DNA from: Streptomyces sp. CC208A
Lineage (GTDB): Bacteria > Actinomycetota > Actinomycetes > Streptomycetales > Streptomycetaceae
Length of the DNA: 64,000 nt
Assembly (NCBI RefSeq): GCF_030010625.1
Contig: NZ_JASCXN010000003.1
Location: forward strand, 124,001 to 188,000
Direction: 5' to 3'
Shown piece by piece: positions 17,065 through 25,217 of the stretch; position 1 is the stretch's first letter, and each line of letters begins with the position of its first letter. The notes below the pieces were generated by a model. That model made no database searches, was not told the origin of the DNA, and saw nothing but the letters and a program-made list of their open reading frames with translations. The translations under genes were made by a program, and so were the position numbers.

Positions 17065-17080
17065 GTTCGAGATCTCGAAC
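17065..17080. promoter_or_regulatory. 16-bp perfect palindrome GTTCGAGATCTCGAAC
   Basis: Perfect 16-bp palindrome between the end of the dehydratase gene (17113) and the ABC operon. Its core (GAGATCTC) differs from the LacI sites, so a different regulator (or a short hairpin in the dehydratase 3' region) is likely. Confidence 0.6.
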
Positions 17081-17112
17081 GAGAGGGGCGGTGGTGCGGT
17101 AGGGCGGGGTGC

Positions 17113-18942
17113 TCAGCCCGCGTACGGATCGGGGGTCGTCCCCGGCCTGGCCAGGAACTCGAAGTCGCAGCCGGTGTCGGCCTGGGAGATCTGCTCCATG
17201 TACAGCGCGCCGTAGCCGCGCCCGTACCGGGCCGGCGGCGGGGTCCACGCGTCCCGGCGGCGCCCCAGCTCCTCGTCCGTGACGTGCAGGTGGAGGGAGC
17301 GGGCCGCGACGTCGAGAGTGATCGTATCGCCCGTGCGCACCAGGGCAAGGGGCCCGCCGACATGGGATTCCGGCGCCACGTGCAGCACGCACGCCCCGTA
17401 ACTCGTCCCGCTCATCCGGGCGTCCGAGATGCGCACCATGTCCCGTACCCCCTGCTCCAGGAGGTGCTTGGGAATCGGCAGCATCCCGTACTCCGGCATC
17501 CCCGGACCCCCCTTCGGCCCGGAGCCGCGCAGCACGAGCACGTGGTCGGCGGTGATGCCGAGCGCCGGGTCGTCGATGGTCCGCTGCATCGTCCGGTAGT
17601 CGTCGAAGACGACGGCCGGACCGGTGTGCCTGAGGAACCTCCGCTCCATCGCGACGTGCTTGACGACCGCCCCGTCCGGGCACAGGTTGCCCCGCAGCAC
17701 CGCGAGCCCGCCTTCGGCCGCCAGCGGCCGGTCCCGCTCCCGGATCACCTCGTCGTCGTGGACGAGCGCCCCGTCGAGCTGTTCGCGCAGGGTGGCGTGG
17801 GAGACGGTCGGCCGGTCCAGGTGGAGCACGTCCGCGATCCGCGACAGGAAGCCGGGCATCCCGCCGGCGAAGTGGAAGTCCTCCATGAGGTACTTCCCGC
17901 CGGGCCGCAGGTTCGCGAGCACCGGCACCGTCCGCGCGATCCGGTCGAAGTCGTCGAGCGTCAGCTTCACCCCCGACCGCCCGGCCATCGCGATCAGGTG
18001 GATCACCGCGTTGGTCGAGCCGCCGAGCGCCAGGACGGCGGCGACCGCGTCCTCGTACGCCTCCCGGGTCAGCAGCCGCGAGAGCCTGAGGTCCCGCTGT
18101 ACGAGCTCCACGATCCGCATCCCCGACGCGGCGGCCATCCGGTCGTGCCCGGAGTCCACCGCCGGCACCGAGGAGGCGCCCGGCACGGTCACGCCCAGCG
18201 TCTCGGCGGCGGCCGTCAGCGTGGACGCCGTCCCCATTGTCATGCAGTGACCGGGGGAGCGGGCCAGACCGTTCTCCAGCTCGGCCATCTCGCAGTCGCC
18301 GATCGTCCCGGCCCGCCGCTCGTCCCAGTACTTCCACATGTCCGTACCGGACCCGAGGGTCTCGCCCCGCCAGTGCCCCGGCAGCATCGGCCCCGCCGGG
18401 ACGAAGACGGTCGGCAGGTCGACCGAGGCCGCGCCCATCAGCAGCGCCGGCGTCGTCTTGTCGCAGCCGCCCATCAGCACCGCCCCGTCCACCGGGTACG
18501 AGCGCAGCAGCTCCTCCGTCTCCATCGCCAGGAGGTTGCGGTAGAGCATCGGCGTCGGCTTCTGGAAGGTCTCCGACAGCGTGGACACCGGGAATTCGAG
18601 TGGGAAGCCGCCCGCCTGCCACACCCCCCGCTTCACGGCCTGCGCCCGGTCGCGCAGGTGCACATGGCAGGGGTTGATGTCCGACCAGGTGTTGAGGACC
18701 GCGATCACCGGCTTGCCGAGGTGCTCCTCGGGCAGGTAGCCGAGCTGCCGGGTGCGGGCCCGGTGACTGAACGACCGCAGCCCGCCGGTGCCGTACCACT
18801 GGTGACTGCGCAGCTCCTCGGGCCGCACTTCGCGGTTCCCGCTCACGGGGCGACTGCGCGGCTCCTCGGGCCGCACTTCGCGGTTCCCGCTCACGGGGCG
18901 ACTGCGCGGCTCCTCGGGCCGCACTTCACGGTTCCCGCTCAT
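17113..18942 (-). CDS. IlvD/Edd-family sugar-acid dehydratase
   Basis: Iron-sulphur dehydratase of 609 residues. It shows NTWSDINPCHVHL, VLMGGCDKTTPALLMGAAS and SPGHCMTMGTASTL with the cluster cysteines, and the C-terminal DARMSGTSYG. Members that sit with DHDPS-type aldolases act on sugar acids such as arabinonate, xylonate or galactonate rather than in branched-chain amino acid synthesis; the exact acid is not resolvable here. The true family homology starts at LRSHQWYG (about residue 47). Residues 2-46 are three copies of SGNREVRPEEPRSRPV, a recent in-frame duplication. ATG at 18942 overlaps the aldolase stop (ATGA); a GTG 9 bases earlier is possible. Third gene of the gntR operon. Confidence 0.92.
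   Translation of the reverse strand: MSGNREVRPEEPRSRPVSGNREVRPEEPRSRPVSGNREVRPEELRSHQWYGTGGLRSFSHRARTRQLGYLPEEHLGKPVIAVLNTWSDINPCHVHLRDRAQAVKRGVWQAGGFPLEFPVSTLSETFQKPTPMLYRNLLAMETEELLRSYPVDGAVLMGGCDKTTPALLMGAASVDLPTVFVPAGPMLPGHWRGETLGSGTDMWKYWDERRAGTIGDCEMAELENGLARSPGHCMTMGTASTLTAAAETLGVTVPGASSVPAVDSGHDRMAAASGMRIVELVQRDLRLSRLLTREAYEDAVAAVLALGGSTNAVIHLIAMAGRSGVKLTLDDFDRIARTVPVLANLRPGGKYLMEDFHFAGGMPGFLSRIADVLHLDRPTVSHATLREQLDGALVHDDEVIRERDRPLAAEGGLAVLRGNLCPDGAVVKHVAMERRFLRHTGPAVVFDDYRTMQRTIDDPALGITADHVLVLRGSGPKGGPGMPEYGMLPIPKHLLEQGVRDMVRISDARMSGTSYGACVLHVAPESHVGGPLALVRTGDTITLDVAARSLHLHVTDEELGRRRDAWTPPPARYGRGYGALYMEQISQADTGCDFEFLARPGTTPDPYAG
18804..18941. repeat. 48-bp tandem repeat, three copies, inside the dehydratase
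   Basis: Units at 18804-18851 and 18852-18899 are nearly identical; the third (18900-18941) is cut at 42 bases by the start codon. Each unit encodes 16 residues, so the frame is kept. Near identity of units indicates a recent event. Confidence 0.9.
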
Positions 18943-19847
18943 GCCGGCCACCCGGCGGCGATCGCCGCGACCTCGGACCGCTCGGCCTCCGGGAGTTCAC
19001 GGCTCGGCGGCCGGACGTCCCGGCGGCACAGGCCGAGGGAGGCCAGTGCCTCCTTCACCACCGTCACGTTGTCCGCGTTGCCGTTGGCCGCGCGCAGTTC
19101 CTCGAAACGGCGGATCCGCTCCCACACCTTCATCGCGGTCCCGTGGTCGCCCGCCCGCAGCGCCCGGAGCATCTCCAGGGAGAGCGAGGGGGAGACGTTG
19201 ACGAGCCCCGAGGTGAAACCGGTCGCGCCGGCCGAGAAGTACGAGGGGGCGTACGGCTCCGCGAGACCGGCCACCCACACGAAGCGGTCGAGCCCCGCGT
19301 CCCGGGCGAAGCCCGCGAACCGCGCCGCGTCCGGCACCGCGTACTTGACGCCCACCACGTTCGGGCAGGCGGCGCCCAGTTCGGCCAGGCGCGCCCCGGC
19401 GAGCAGCGGGTTGCGGATGTAGGGGACGACGCCCAGCTCCGGCACCGCCTCGGCGATGGCGCGGTGGTAGGCGACCCAGCCGCTCTCGGAGACGTACGGG
19501 TGCACCGGCTGATGGACCATCACCATGTGCGCCCCGGTGTCCCGGGCGTGCCGGGCCGCCTCGACCGCCGTCGGCACGTCGTGCCCGACGCCGACCAGGA
19601 TCGTGGCGCGCCCTGCCGCCTCCGCGACCGTCGCCTCGGTGATCGAGCGGCGCTCCTCGGGGGTCAGGGCGTAGAACTCGCCGGTGTTGCCGTTGGGGGT
19701 GAGGGTGCGCACCCCGCCGTCGAGCAGCCGCCGCAGCAGCGCCCGGTGGGCGGCGGAGTCCACCCGGCCGTCCTCGGCGAACGGCGTGACCGGGATGGCC
19801 ACGACGTCGGCGAGGGCGGCCCGAAGGGTCTCGAATTCCATGGTCAT
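18939..19847 (-). CDS. DHDPS-family aldolase/dehydratase for keto-deoxy sugar acids
   Basis: Class I lyase of 302 residues. TPNGNTGEFYALTPEERRSI (about 51-70) is the family substrate-binding loop. The Schiff-base lysine is in NVVGVKYAVPD (about 166), and the conserved Tyr region is GVVPYIRNPLLAG. It resembles 5-dehydro-4-deoxyglucarate dehydratases and 2-keto-3-deoxy sugar-acid aldolases, and would process the product of the dehydratase next to it. ATG at 19847 overlaps the GntR stop (ATGA). The pair defines a non-phosphorylating sugar-acid route, plausible for galacturonate-derived acids in this pectin context, but that link is inferred. Confidence 0.9.
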   Translation of the reverse strand: MTMEFETLRAALADVVAIPVTPFAEDGRVDSAAHRALLRRLLDGGVRTLTPNGNTGEFYALTPEERRSITEATVAEAAGRATILVGVGHDVPTAVEAARHARDTGAHMVMVHQPVHPYVSESGWVAYHRAIAEAVPELGVVPYIRNPLLAGARLAELGAACPNVVGVKYAVPDAARFAGFARDAGLDRFVWVAGLAEPYAPSYFSAGATGFTSGLVNVSPSLSLEMLRALRAGDHGTAMKVWERIRRFEELRAANGNADNVTVVKEALASLGLCRRDVRPPSRELPEAERSEVAAIAAGWPA

Positions 19848-20530
19848 TCGCTGTCCAGAGGGTCCGGAAGGGGGGAGCCCGCGGCGGGCTCCAGAGGGTT
19901 CTCGGGGAAGGCGCGCTCGACGAACGAGGCGATGTGGTCGTGCACCGCCCGGCACGCCCCGTCGGCGTCGCCGACGGCGGCGAGCCGCAGGATCTCCGTG
20001 TGCTCGGCCGCCTCCCGCTCCCAGGACGGCACGGCGGCCCAGGCGACCGTGGAGACGAGCGCGGCCTGGTCGCGCACCTCGTCGAGCATCCGCCCGAGCA
20101 GCGGATTGCCGCAGGGGAGGTAGAGCGCCCGGTGGAACGCCCGGTTGGCCAGGGAGCGTTCGGCCGGATCCTCGGCGGCCGCGGCCCGCGCGAGCGCCTC
20201 GTGCGCCGCGTCGAGCGGGGCACCCGAGGCGACCGCCCGGCGTACCGCCTCCGGCTCCAGGAGGAGGCGGACGTCGTACACGGCCCTGGCCATGTCCGCG
20301 TCCACCATCCGCACGGTGACGCCCTTGTACTGGCTCATCACGACGAGCCCACTGCCCGCGAGGGTCTTCAGCGCCTCGCGCACCGGCGTCTTGGACACCC
20401 CGAAGCGCGCGGCGAGTTCGGCCTCCACCAGGGCCTGCCCGGGTCTGAGCCCCCCGGTGAGGATGTCGTGCTTGATCGCCTCCAGGACGTACTGGGTCCG
20501 GGAGGGGATGGGGCTGGGGGCATAGGGCAT
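19844..20530 (-). CDS. GntR-family (FadR/FCD) regulator
   Basis: Regulator of 228 residues: winged helix at about 12-75 (ALVEAELAARFGVSKTPVRE ALKTL) and an all-helical FCD effector domain with the metal-binding type residues RAFHRALY and EHTEILRLA. First gene of the gntR-aldolase-dehydratase operon, so it probably represses its own operon in response to a sugar acid. Two TATGACGT direct repeats and a TCATATATGA palindrome lie 20-45 bases upstream and are likely its sites. Confidence 0.92.
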   Translation of the reverse strand: MPYAPSPIPSRTQYVLEAIKHDILTGGLRPGQALVEAELAARFGVSKTPVREALKTLAGSGLVVMSQYKGVTVRMVDADMARAVYDVRLLLEPEAVRRAVASGAPLDAAHEALARAAAAEDPAERSLANRAFHRALYLPCGNPLLGRMLDEVRDQAALVSTVAWAAVPSWEREAAEHTEILRLAAVGDADGACRAVHDHIASFVERAFPENPLEPAAGSPLPDPLDSE

Positions 20531-20551
20531 GGAGCACTCTCAGATCTCGTG

Positions 20552-20573
20552 TATGACGTCTCATATATGACGT
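20552..20573. promoter_or_regulatory. GntR operator candidate: TATGACGT direct repeats
   Basis: TATGACGT occurs at 20552-20559 and 20566-20573, 14 bases apart, with the palindrome TCATATATGA at 20561-20570 between them. This is an unusually AT-rich patch just upstream of the GntR start, as expected for an autoregulated promoter. Confidence 0.6.
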
Positions 20574-20641
20574 ACGAAGTGCAACGGGCATGAAGCTAAG
20601 GGGGTGCCGGTGTTTCGTCAATGCTTCGCGCACGCTTGGGG

Positions 20642-20653
20642 GAAAGCGTTTTC
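20642..20653. promoter_or_regulatory. LacI-type operator GAAAGCGTTTTC before the GH31 remnant
   Basis: Near-palindrome followed by TATC, matching the site at 17000 (GAAAGCGCTTTC then TATC) at 11 of 12 positions. It lies 170 bases upstream of a decayed GH31 gene, so the control site has outlived its gene. The rest of 20574-20822 shows no gene. Confidence 0.6.
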
Positions 20654-20822
20654 TATCCGTCGCCTTCGAGGGGGTGGGGGGGTGCCGGAGGGTCGGCCCC
20701 CGACCCCGGCATGCCTCCGGCCCTTTCGGCTGGGCGCGCCTCCGGCCCTTCCGGCCCGGCGCACTCCACCGGTCCTTCGTGCCCGGCGTGCTCCCCGTCC
20801 ACGGGCCCGCGGAAGAACCCGC

Positions 20823-21412
20823 ATGAAGTTCACCGACGGCTTCTGGCTGATGCGCGAGGGCGCGCAGGCCTCGTACGCCGCGGAAGTCCGCGACCTGCGC
20901 GTGGAGGGCCGGCCGCTTCACCGCGTACGCCTCCGTCCAGCGGGTCCACGCCCGCGGCGACCTCCTCGACTTGGCGCTGCTCACGGTGGAGTGCCACGCG
21001 CCTGCCGAGGCCCCGGCTTCATGCTCGCCGCCCCCGCCTCCGTTCCCGACGCCGGGACGGTACGCGAGGGCGGCACCGCCGTCGAACTGCTCTCCGGCCC
21101 GCTCCGCCTCCGCCTCGACCGCGCCGCCCCCGGACCCTGTCGTCACGCGACGCCGACGGCCGCACCCTGACCCGGGTCGGCCGCAAGGGCACCGCCTTCG
21201 TCGCCACTCCCGACGGAGCCCACCACATGGCCGTCCAGCTCGCCCTCGGCGACGGCGAGCAGATCTGCGGCCTCGGTGAACGCTTCACGCCTTTCGCCCG
21301 CTCGGCGACCGCCGGCGGCCGGCGGTTCCCCGTCCGCTGGGGCGGCGACTGCTGGGCCTCCTTCGAGCCCATGGCCGAGTCCCTGCGCGGCGGACTCTCC
21401 CTCTCCGGTGCC
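20823..21412 (+). pseudogene. GH31 alpha-xylosidase-like remnant
   Basis: Starts MKFTDGFWLMREGAQASYAA, the usual beginning of GH31 alpha-xylosidases. It then needs frame changes near 20910, 21025 and 21145 to keep reading: RFTAYASVQRVHARGDLL, LLTVECHAPAEAP, VGRKGTAFVATPDGAHHM and EQICGLGERFTPFAR. From there it jumps directly to RWGGDCWASFEPMAESLRGG, the active-site region several hundred residues further on in intact enzymes, and ends soon after. So it has several frameshifts, a large internal deletion and a lost 3' end. It cannot make an active enzyme. An intact copy would have released xylose from xyloglucan oligosaccharides, in line with xylA/xylB at 55-58 kb. Confidence 0.85.
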
Positions 21413-21427
21413 CTTCGTCATCGCCGC

Positions 21428-21625
21428 TGATGCCGAAATCCGGGCCGGAGAACCTCAAACCTCACGGCCGCGTCGTCCGGGCGGTTCAGAGGCTTGCCCT
21501 GCCATCGGTCTGCCGGCACGGTGACGGTGCCGTCGTGTTCGGTCCGGGGCACCCGGCGGTCGCCCTGCTCACAGGCGACCAGCCGCCCCTCGCGTCGGAG
21601 CAGGAGGACGCCTTGGCCGGTTGCC
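21428..21625 (-). pseudogene. SMP-30/gluconolactonase fragment, paralogue of the gene at 22914
   Basis: On the minus strand it reads REGRLVACEQGDRRV, RTEHDGTVTVPADRWQGKPL and DDAAVR, then changes frame to FSGPDFGIS. The intact gene 1.9 kb away has REGRLISCEQGNRRVIRTEH, DGTVTVLADRWRGKRLNSPN and WFSDPDFGIT. About 11 bases are missing between the two frames. Only some 65 codons of the middle of the gene remain, abutting the GH31 remnant. A partial duplication or the residue of a second lactonase gene. Confidence 0.85.
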
Positions 21626-21668
21626 CGGAAGCCTGTCGGCCGCTTCCAGGGTGTGGGAGTATCTCGGC

Positions 21669-22151
21669 GTGGTCCGGGAGGGAAGAACGCAGGCCGTCGC
21701 GCGGGGCGTGGCACTGCTGGCGACGGTGGTGCTGCTGACCGGGGTGTCGGCGTGCGCGAGAGTCTCCGTGCGGTGCGGCGAGAGCTGCGCGGGGCAGGGA
21801 TATCCCCCTGCGGGGCACGAGGTCCTGTATGACGACGGGCTGACCCTCGGTACGTACCCCGGCGAATGGGTCGAAGGCGAGAAGAGGATCAGGTTTCGGA
21901 TCGACCTGAGGAACTCAGGGGCCGCGCCCGTCCCCGCCGGAAACGTGGACGTCCGGCTGTTCGAGTCGACACGGTCCCAGACGCTGCGGAAGCACACCCA
22001 CGATGACAGCCTGGAGCAGGAGATCCCGGCCGGTGGTGCCGTCTCGGGTTTCGTCGTTCTGCGTACCGAGGGGATGAGGGACCTGAACATCAGGGTCATG
22101 GTCCGACCGCGCGACGGCTACGAGATGGCTCGTTGGTCCGTCGTCGTCTGA
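21669..22151 (+). CDS. putative lipoprotein, unknown function
   Basis: Protein of about 160 residues with a lipoprotein signal: VALLATVVLLTGVSAC, lipobox Cys near residue 29. The rest (YDDGLTLGTYPGEWVEGEKR, FRIDLRNSGAAPVPAGNVDV) looks like one beta-sandwich. No family recognised. The GTG at 21669 is the best start (GGGAG about 9 bases upstream); an ATG at 21621 lies in the SMP-30 remnant and would put a charged stretch before the signal. Confidence 0.65.
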   Translation: MVREGRTQAVARGVALLATVVLLTGVSACARVSVRCGESCAGQGYPPAGHEVLYDDGLTLGTYPGEWVEGEKRIRFRIDLRNSGAAPVPAGNVDVRLFESTRSQTLRKHTHDDSLEQEIPAGGAVSGFVVLRTEGMRDLNIRVMVRPRDGYEMARWSVVV

Positions 22152-22310
22152 GCCGGACGTTCAAGAGGCCGTTGCCTTGTCGGACGCCATCGCCCCGTCT
22201 TCGTCGGTGAGGCGTGATGCCGGCGTCGCGGCCGCGCGACCCTCCGCCGGTGGTCGGACGGGGAGGGGCGCGACCCAGGCCATCTGCGAGCGGTGCCGTG
22301 ACGGATCGCC

Positions 22311-22667
22311 TCATGCCCGCCGCCTGCCCTTCCCCGTTCGGGCCCGGTGACGCTCCCGGCCTCGTGCAACGAAGGCCGCCACGATCGAGCCGACCACGAG
22401 CGGCCCGACGACCCAGCGGATCACATCCGCCGCCCAGCCGGACCCCCCGCCGGTCATCAGAACGATCGTCTCGACGACGAGGGCGACCCCCAGCAGGACA
22501 AACCCGAGTCCCCAGGCGCGGACCACCCCCACGGGCCCCCGGACGGGCTCCGGTGGCCGGCGTGGCCGGAGCACGGCCCAGCAGCCCAGCCACACGCAGC
22601 CCAGCCCCAGGACCACCATGAACCCGTCCGTGATCCTGTCGAGCACGTCGGTCACGCTCCCGGACAT
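22311..22667 (-). CDS. small membrane protein, unknown function
   Basis: Protein of 118 residues with three likely helices (MVVLGLGCVWLGCWAVL, VVRAWGLGFVLLGVALVVET, VVGPLVVGSIVAAFVA) and a basic tail (RGRERHRARTGKGRRR). ATG at 22667 follows GGGAGGG; an earlier start at 22760 would add an unlikely Arg-rich stretch. The flanking stretches 22152-22310 and 22668-22913 hold nothing recognisable. Confidence 0.7.
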   Translation of the reverse strand: MSGSVTDVLDRITDGFMVVLGLGCVWLGCWAVLRPRRPPEPVRGPVGVVRAWGLGFVLLGVALVVETIVLMTGGGSGWAADVIRWVVGPLVVGSIVAAFVARGRERHRARTGKGRRRA

Positions 22668-22913
22668 CTGCCCTCCCCCCTTCCCTTCCTGCCGGCCTCG
22701 GAACGGCAGGGCCGCCCACCTCGGGCTCATCATGACGACTGCCCGGACATAACCTCTCACCCACCGGGCACGGCGGATGGCCCGATCGGCCGCTTTCCGG
22801 CACCCGTCAACGCGGGTGCCGGCGTCCGGCGAGTGCGAACTTCCCGGGCGTCACCTGATGGCGGACGGGAAGCGGGTGGACGGCTGCCCGACTCCACCGA
22901 GCGGGCCGGTGGC

Positions 22914-23873
22914 TCACCGGGTCGGTGCGTCCGGCCAGGGCCGCCGGCCGGACCCGGTCGGGTGCGTACCGGTGACGCCCATGACCACCGAGTACAGACT
23001 GGTCTCCGCGGCGATGAAGAGGCGGTTGCGCTTGGCGCCGCCCCAGGAGATGTTGGCGACCGGCTCGGGGACGTCGAGCCGCCCGATGAGGGTGCCGTCG
23101 GGGTCGTAGCAGTGCACGCCGTCGCCCATCGCGGCGGCCCAGAGCCGACCGCCTTCGTCGAAGCGGAGGTTGTCGAAGCGGGCCTTCGCGCGGGTCCCGG
23201 CCTCGGCGAAGACCTCGCCCTCGGACAGGGTGCCGTCGTCGCGCACGTCGAATACCCGGATGAAGCCGGCGCGGGTGTCGGAGACGAACAGCTGCCGCTC
23301 GTCGGCGGAGAAGACCAGCCCGTTCGGCGCGCCGAAGCAGTCCGCGACCAGCCGCACCTCACCCGTCGAGGGATCGATCCGGTACACGTTGTCGGCGCCT
23401 ATCTCGCTCTCGGCGCGGTACCCCTCGTAATCGCTGGTGATGCCGAAGTCCGGGTCGGAGAACCAGATCGAACCGTCGGACCTCACGGCCGCGTCGTTCG
23501 GACTGTTCAGCCGCTTGCCCCGCCACCGGTCGGCCAGCACCGTGACGGTGCCGTCGTGTTCGGTCCGGATCACCCGCCGGTTGCCCTGCTCGCAGCTGAT
23601 CAACCGCCCCTCGCGGTCGAGGGTGTTGCCGTTGGTGTGCCCGGCGGGGCGGCGGAAGACGCCGACCGTGCCGGTCTCCTCGTCCCACCGCAGCATCCGG
23701 TCGTTGGGGATGTCGCTCCAGACCACCTGCCGCCAGGCGGGCACGTAGACAGGCCCCTCGGCCCAACGGCAGCCGGTGTACAGGACCTCCAGCGCGGCAT
23801 CGCCGTTCATGCACCGCCCGGTACGGAACCTCTCGTCGAACATCTCGTACAGCCCGGGGCGTTCGTCGGCCAT
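22914..23873 (-). CDS. SMP-30/gluconolactonase-family lactonase
   Basis: Six-bladed beta-propeller lactonase of 319 residues. The metal-site residues are in WAEGPVYVPAWRQVVWSD (Glu), the NSPNDAAVRSDGSIWFSDPD region (Asn/Asp) and APNGLVFSADERQLFVSDTR (Asn, Asp). It hydrolyses sugar lactones to sugar acids, which could feed the dehydratase/aldolase pair at 17-20 kb. ATG at 23873 has GGAAGGGGAG upstream. It is divergent from an Lrp-type regulator with a 106-base gap. A broken paralogue lies at 21428-21625. Confidence 0.92.
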   Translation of the reverse strand: MADERPGLYEMFDERFRTGRCMNGDAALEVLYTGCRWAEGPVYVPAWRQVVWSDIPNDRMLRWDEETGTVGVFRRPAGHTNGNTLDREGRLISCEQGNRRVIRTEHDGTVTVLADRWRGKRLNSPNDAAVRSDGSIWFSDPDFGITSDYEGYRAESEIGADNVYRIDPSTGEVRLVADCFGAPNGLVFSADERQLFVSDTRAGFIRVFDVRDDGTLSEGEVFAEAGTRAKARFDNLRFDEGGRLWAAAMGDGVHCYDPDGTLIGRLDVPEPVANISWGGAKRNRLFIAAETSLYSVVMGVTGTHPTGSGRRPWPDAPTR

Positions 23874-23979
23874 GGGACTCTCCCCTTCCGCCAGTACCGC
23901 ATGTCGAATCAGATCTTGCCCGAAGCGCAGATTGCAGGATGAAATACGGTCAGTACAAGAAACTTCCGAACGGAGAGTC

Positions 23980-24432
23980 GTGGATCACATCGACCGGGCC
24001 CTACTGGCCCGGCTCCAGCAGGACGCGACCCAGCCCTACGCGGCCCTGGGTCAAGCCGTCGGCCTGTCCGCCGGCGCCGCCCACGAGCGGGTACGCAAGC
24101 TCCGCGAACGCGGTGTCATCCGGCGCACCGCCGTCGAGGTCGACCCGGCCGCGGTGGGCAGCGGGGTCCTGGCCTACGTCATGATCGACTCGACGTCCTG
24201 GATGGGCGATTCGGCCCAGGCCTTCGCCGCCCTCCCCGAAATCCTGGAGGCCCACGTCATCGCCGGCAGCGCCTCGGTCCTTGTGAAGGTCAGAACCGCG
24301 ACCGCCGAGCAACTGCAAGACGTACTGCGCCGGATCTACGCCATCGACGGCGTCAGCGGGACGCAGGCCACGGTGGTCCTGGAGACCTTCTTCGAACGCC
24401 CCCTCTCCCCCCTGACGGAAGGTCAGAAGTGA
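23980..24432 (+). CDS. Lrp/AsnC-family regulator
   Basis: Regulator of 150 residues: winged helix (IDRALLARLQQDATQPYAAL, LSAGAAHERVRKLRERGVI) and a RAM effector domain (VLAYVMIDST, PEILEAHVIAGSASVLVKVR). GTG at 23980 has GGAGAG 3 bases upstream and begins the helix-turn-helix. It overlaps the HAD phosphatase by 4 bases and faces the SMP-30 gene, so it may control both. Effector unknown. Confidence 0.9.
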   Translation: MDHIDRALLARLQQDATQPYAALGQAVGLSAGAAHERVRKLRERGVIRRTAVEVDPAAVGSGVLAYVMIDSTSWMGDSAQAFAALPEILEAHVIAGSASVLVKVRTATAEQLQDVLRRIYAIDGVSGTQATVVLETFFERPLSPLTEGQK

Positions 24433-25115
24433 ACCCCTCGCACCTTGCCGCCCGCCCCGCGGGAACGAACAGACCGATAGAACTCGTGATCTTCGACTGC
24501 GACGGCGTCCTGGTCGACACCGAACGCCTCGCCATACGCCTCCAGGTCGCGCTCGGGGCGGAGCTCGGCTGGCCGCTCACCGCCGACGAGGTGGTCGAAC
24601 GCTTCATCGGGCGCTCCAAGGAGTCGATCGTCGGGCAGATCGCCGAGCGGCTCGGCGCGCAGACGGCCGGCCTCTGGTGGAGCCGGCTGATCCAGCGCCA
24701 CCGGGACGCGGTCGATCTCGGCCTCGACCCGGTGGACGGACTGCCCGAAGCGCTCGCCGCCCTCACCCTGCCGACCTGCGTCGCCTCCAGCGGCTCGCAC
24801 GAGAAGATGCGCCACACCCTGGGCCGCACCGGCCTCTACGACTTCTTCGCCGGCCGGATCTACAGCGCGAGCGAGGTGCCCCGCGGCAAGCCCGCCCCCG
24901 ACCTCTTCCTGCACGCCGCCCGCCGGATGGGCGTCGACCCGGCGGCATGCGCGGTGGTCGAGGACAGCGGCCCCGGTGTCGCGGCGGCACGGGCGGCGGG
25001 AATGCGCGCCTTCGGCTACGCGGGCGGCCCGACCCCCGCCGAACACCTCGAAGGCCCGGACACCGTCGTCTTCGACTGCATGCGCGAGCTTCCGGCCCTG
25101 CTCGCCGGAGCGTGA
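24429..25115 (+). CDS. HAD-family phosphatase (beta-phosphoglucomutase-like)
   Basis: HAD hydrolase of 228 residues. Motif I is VIFDCDGVLVDTE (nucleophilic Asp near residue 22), motif II VASSGS, motif III lysine in PRGKPAPDLFLHAA, and motif IV VVEDSGPGVAAARAAGM. A helical cap follows motif I (subclass IA). This type includes sugar-phosphate phosphatases and beta-phosphoglucomutases. GTG start overlaps the Lrp stop (GTGA). Substrate unknown. Confidence 0.9.
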   Translation: MNPSHLAARPAGTNRPIELVIFDCDGVLVDTERLAIRLQVALGAELGWPLTADEVVERFIGRSKESIVGQIAERLGAQTAGLWWSRLIQRHRDAVDLGLDPVDGLPEALAALTLPTCVASSGSHEKMRHTLGRTGLYDFFAGRIYSASEVPRGKPAPDLFLHAARRMGVDPAACAVVEDSGPGVAAARAAGMRAFGYAGGPTPAEHLEGPDTVVFDCMRELPALLAGA

Positions 25116-25217
25116 CCTCCGTCGATCTGAACGCGCAGCGAAGCGACAGGAGGGAGCGGCCCTCATTGCCGGGGTCCGGCATCGAAGGGGGACCGTGTCC
25201 GTGCCAGACTGCGGGGC

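Noticed and set aside
18804..18941. Repeats as a CRISPR array
   Set aside because: The units are directly adjacent with no spacers, encode protein in frame, and no cas gene is near; the same holds for 42955-43107 and 1237-1296.
17113..18942. Dehydratase as IlvD of branched-chain amino acid synthesis
   Set aside because: It is in an operon with a GntR regulator and a DHDPS-type aldolase, the usual company of sugar-acid dehydratases.
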